This document shows, piece after piece, positions 63,472 to 64,000 of a stretch of 64,000 nt of DNA. The position numbers and the translations under genes were made by a program. How positions within the stretch are numbered: position 1 is the stretch's first letter; the number at the start of each line of letters is the position of its first letter. The notes below the pieces were generated by a model that was not told the DNA's origin, made no database searches, and worked only from the letters and a program-made list of their open reading frames with translations. This DNA is from Mansonella perstans (Eukaryota > Nematoda > Chromadorea > Rhabditida > Onchocercidae), in assembly GCA_037074765.1 (NCBI GenBank), contig JBAMDO010000036.1, positions 434,001-498,000 of the forward strand, given 5' to 3'.

Positions 63472-64000
63472 CTAAAAATGGTACAAAATTTATGGATTAT
63501 CACTGTGATTTTCTGCTCCTTTCTTCATCATGCAATATTTGATGGATAGTTGTTACAATAGCATGTATCTATACCATTACAGTCCTTTGAAAAAAAACTA
63601 TTGATGATATTCAGAATTTAATTAGAACTTTTTTTCTCAGCTCATTTTTGGCAGCAAAATGACCACATATTTATAACTACTTTCTACATATAAATTTTTC
63701 TTTCTTTCAGTAAATTCATCAATTTGTAAGTTGTAACAAGAAATGTACAACATTTTTGGAGGATAATTATGTAAAATGTAAAGGATTTTCGAGTTTTTTT
63801 TCAATTTAACAATTTAATGAGTTACAAAAAATTATGAAATTAAAAATGACAATCATATTGTCAACATTTTATCCCACTAAAAATGAAATTAAAAATGACA
63901 ATCATATTGTCAACATTTTATTCCACTAAAATCAAAAAATTCAAGATTGTGAGTTCTCAAGAATCAAAAATTCAAGATTTAATTCATAATCCATAAAATT
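63472..64000. other. probable intron of the RasGRP-like gene, with a 49-bp tandem duplication
   Basis: No exon recognised upstream of the acceptor at 63472. Two near-identical 49-bp copies starting GAAATTAAAAATGACAATC lie at 63836-63932. Confidence 0.6.

Overview
The window is AT-rich, intron-dense animal DNA and most likely comes from a spirurid or filarial-type nematode. The reasons are introns ending in T-rich tracts plus TTTCAG or TTGCAG, an NRF-6/NDG-4-type acyltransferase (a family greatly expanded in nematodes), an ACTMAP start preceded by a trans-splice-like acceptor, a collagen relic, and BEL/Pao retroelements. The species is inferred, not shown. All gene models below were built by hand by translating both strands, matching exons to remembered protein families and checking that splice phases join. 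No alignment or transcript was available.

Layout. 73-1598 (+): the C-terminal part of a LIN-53/RBBP4-type WD40 histone chaperone, 5' end outside the window. 2595-4258 (+): complete spliceosome factor ISY1. 5319-7165 (-): Stum/SPEC3-family membrane protein. 9001-19630 (+): a 24-exon NRF-6-like membrane acyltransferase with a long C-terminal tail. Then five minus-strand genes: ACTMAP actin-maturation protease (21193-22887), PP5 phosphatase with TPR domain (24043-28785), an unrecognised coiled-coil protein (30721-33027), clathrin light chain (35783-37698) and the 3' part of a Ly-6-like secreted cysteine-rich protein (40018-40700). 57074-63471 (-): RasGRP/RGEF-1-type exchange factor with RasGEF, two EF hands and a C1 domain, 5' end beyond the window.

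42.1-57 kb is gene-poor and repeat-rich. It holds two decayed BEL/Pao LTR elements, each containing a fold-back. In the second, the aspartic protease segment lies downstream of RNase H instead of upstream of reverse transcriptase. There is also a 230-bp-arm inverted repeat next to a decayed collagen fragment, a tRNA-derived SINE-like element with A and B boxes, and a dispersed repeat present at both 42.1 and 56.4 kb. Smaller oddities sit in the gene-rich part: a perfect 19-bp intronic hairpin in PP5, two successive GC-AG introns in the acyltransferase gene, an ISY1 first coding exon that is only the ATG, and several short tandem duplications.

The genes are mostly unrelated housekeeping or signalling genes: chromatin, splicing, mechanosensory membrane protein, actin processing, phosphatase, endocytosis and Ras signalling. 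No operon or gene-cluster logic is evident; intergenic gaps are about 1-2.7 kb in the gene-rich part.
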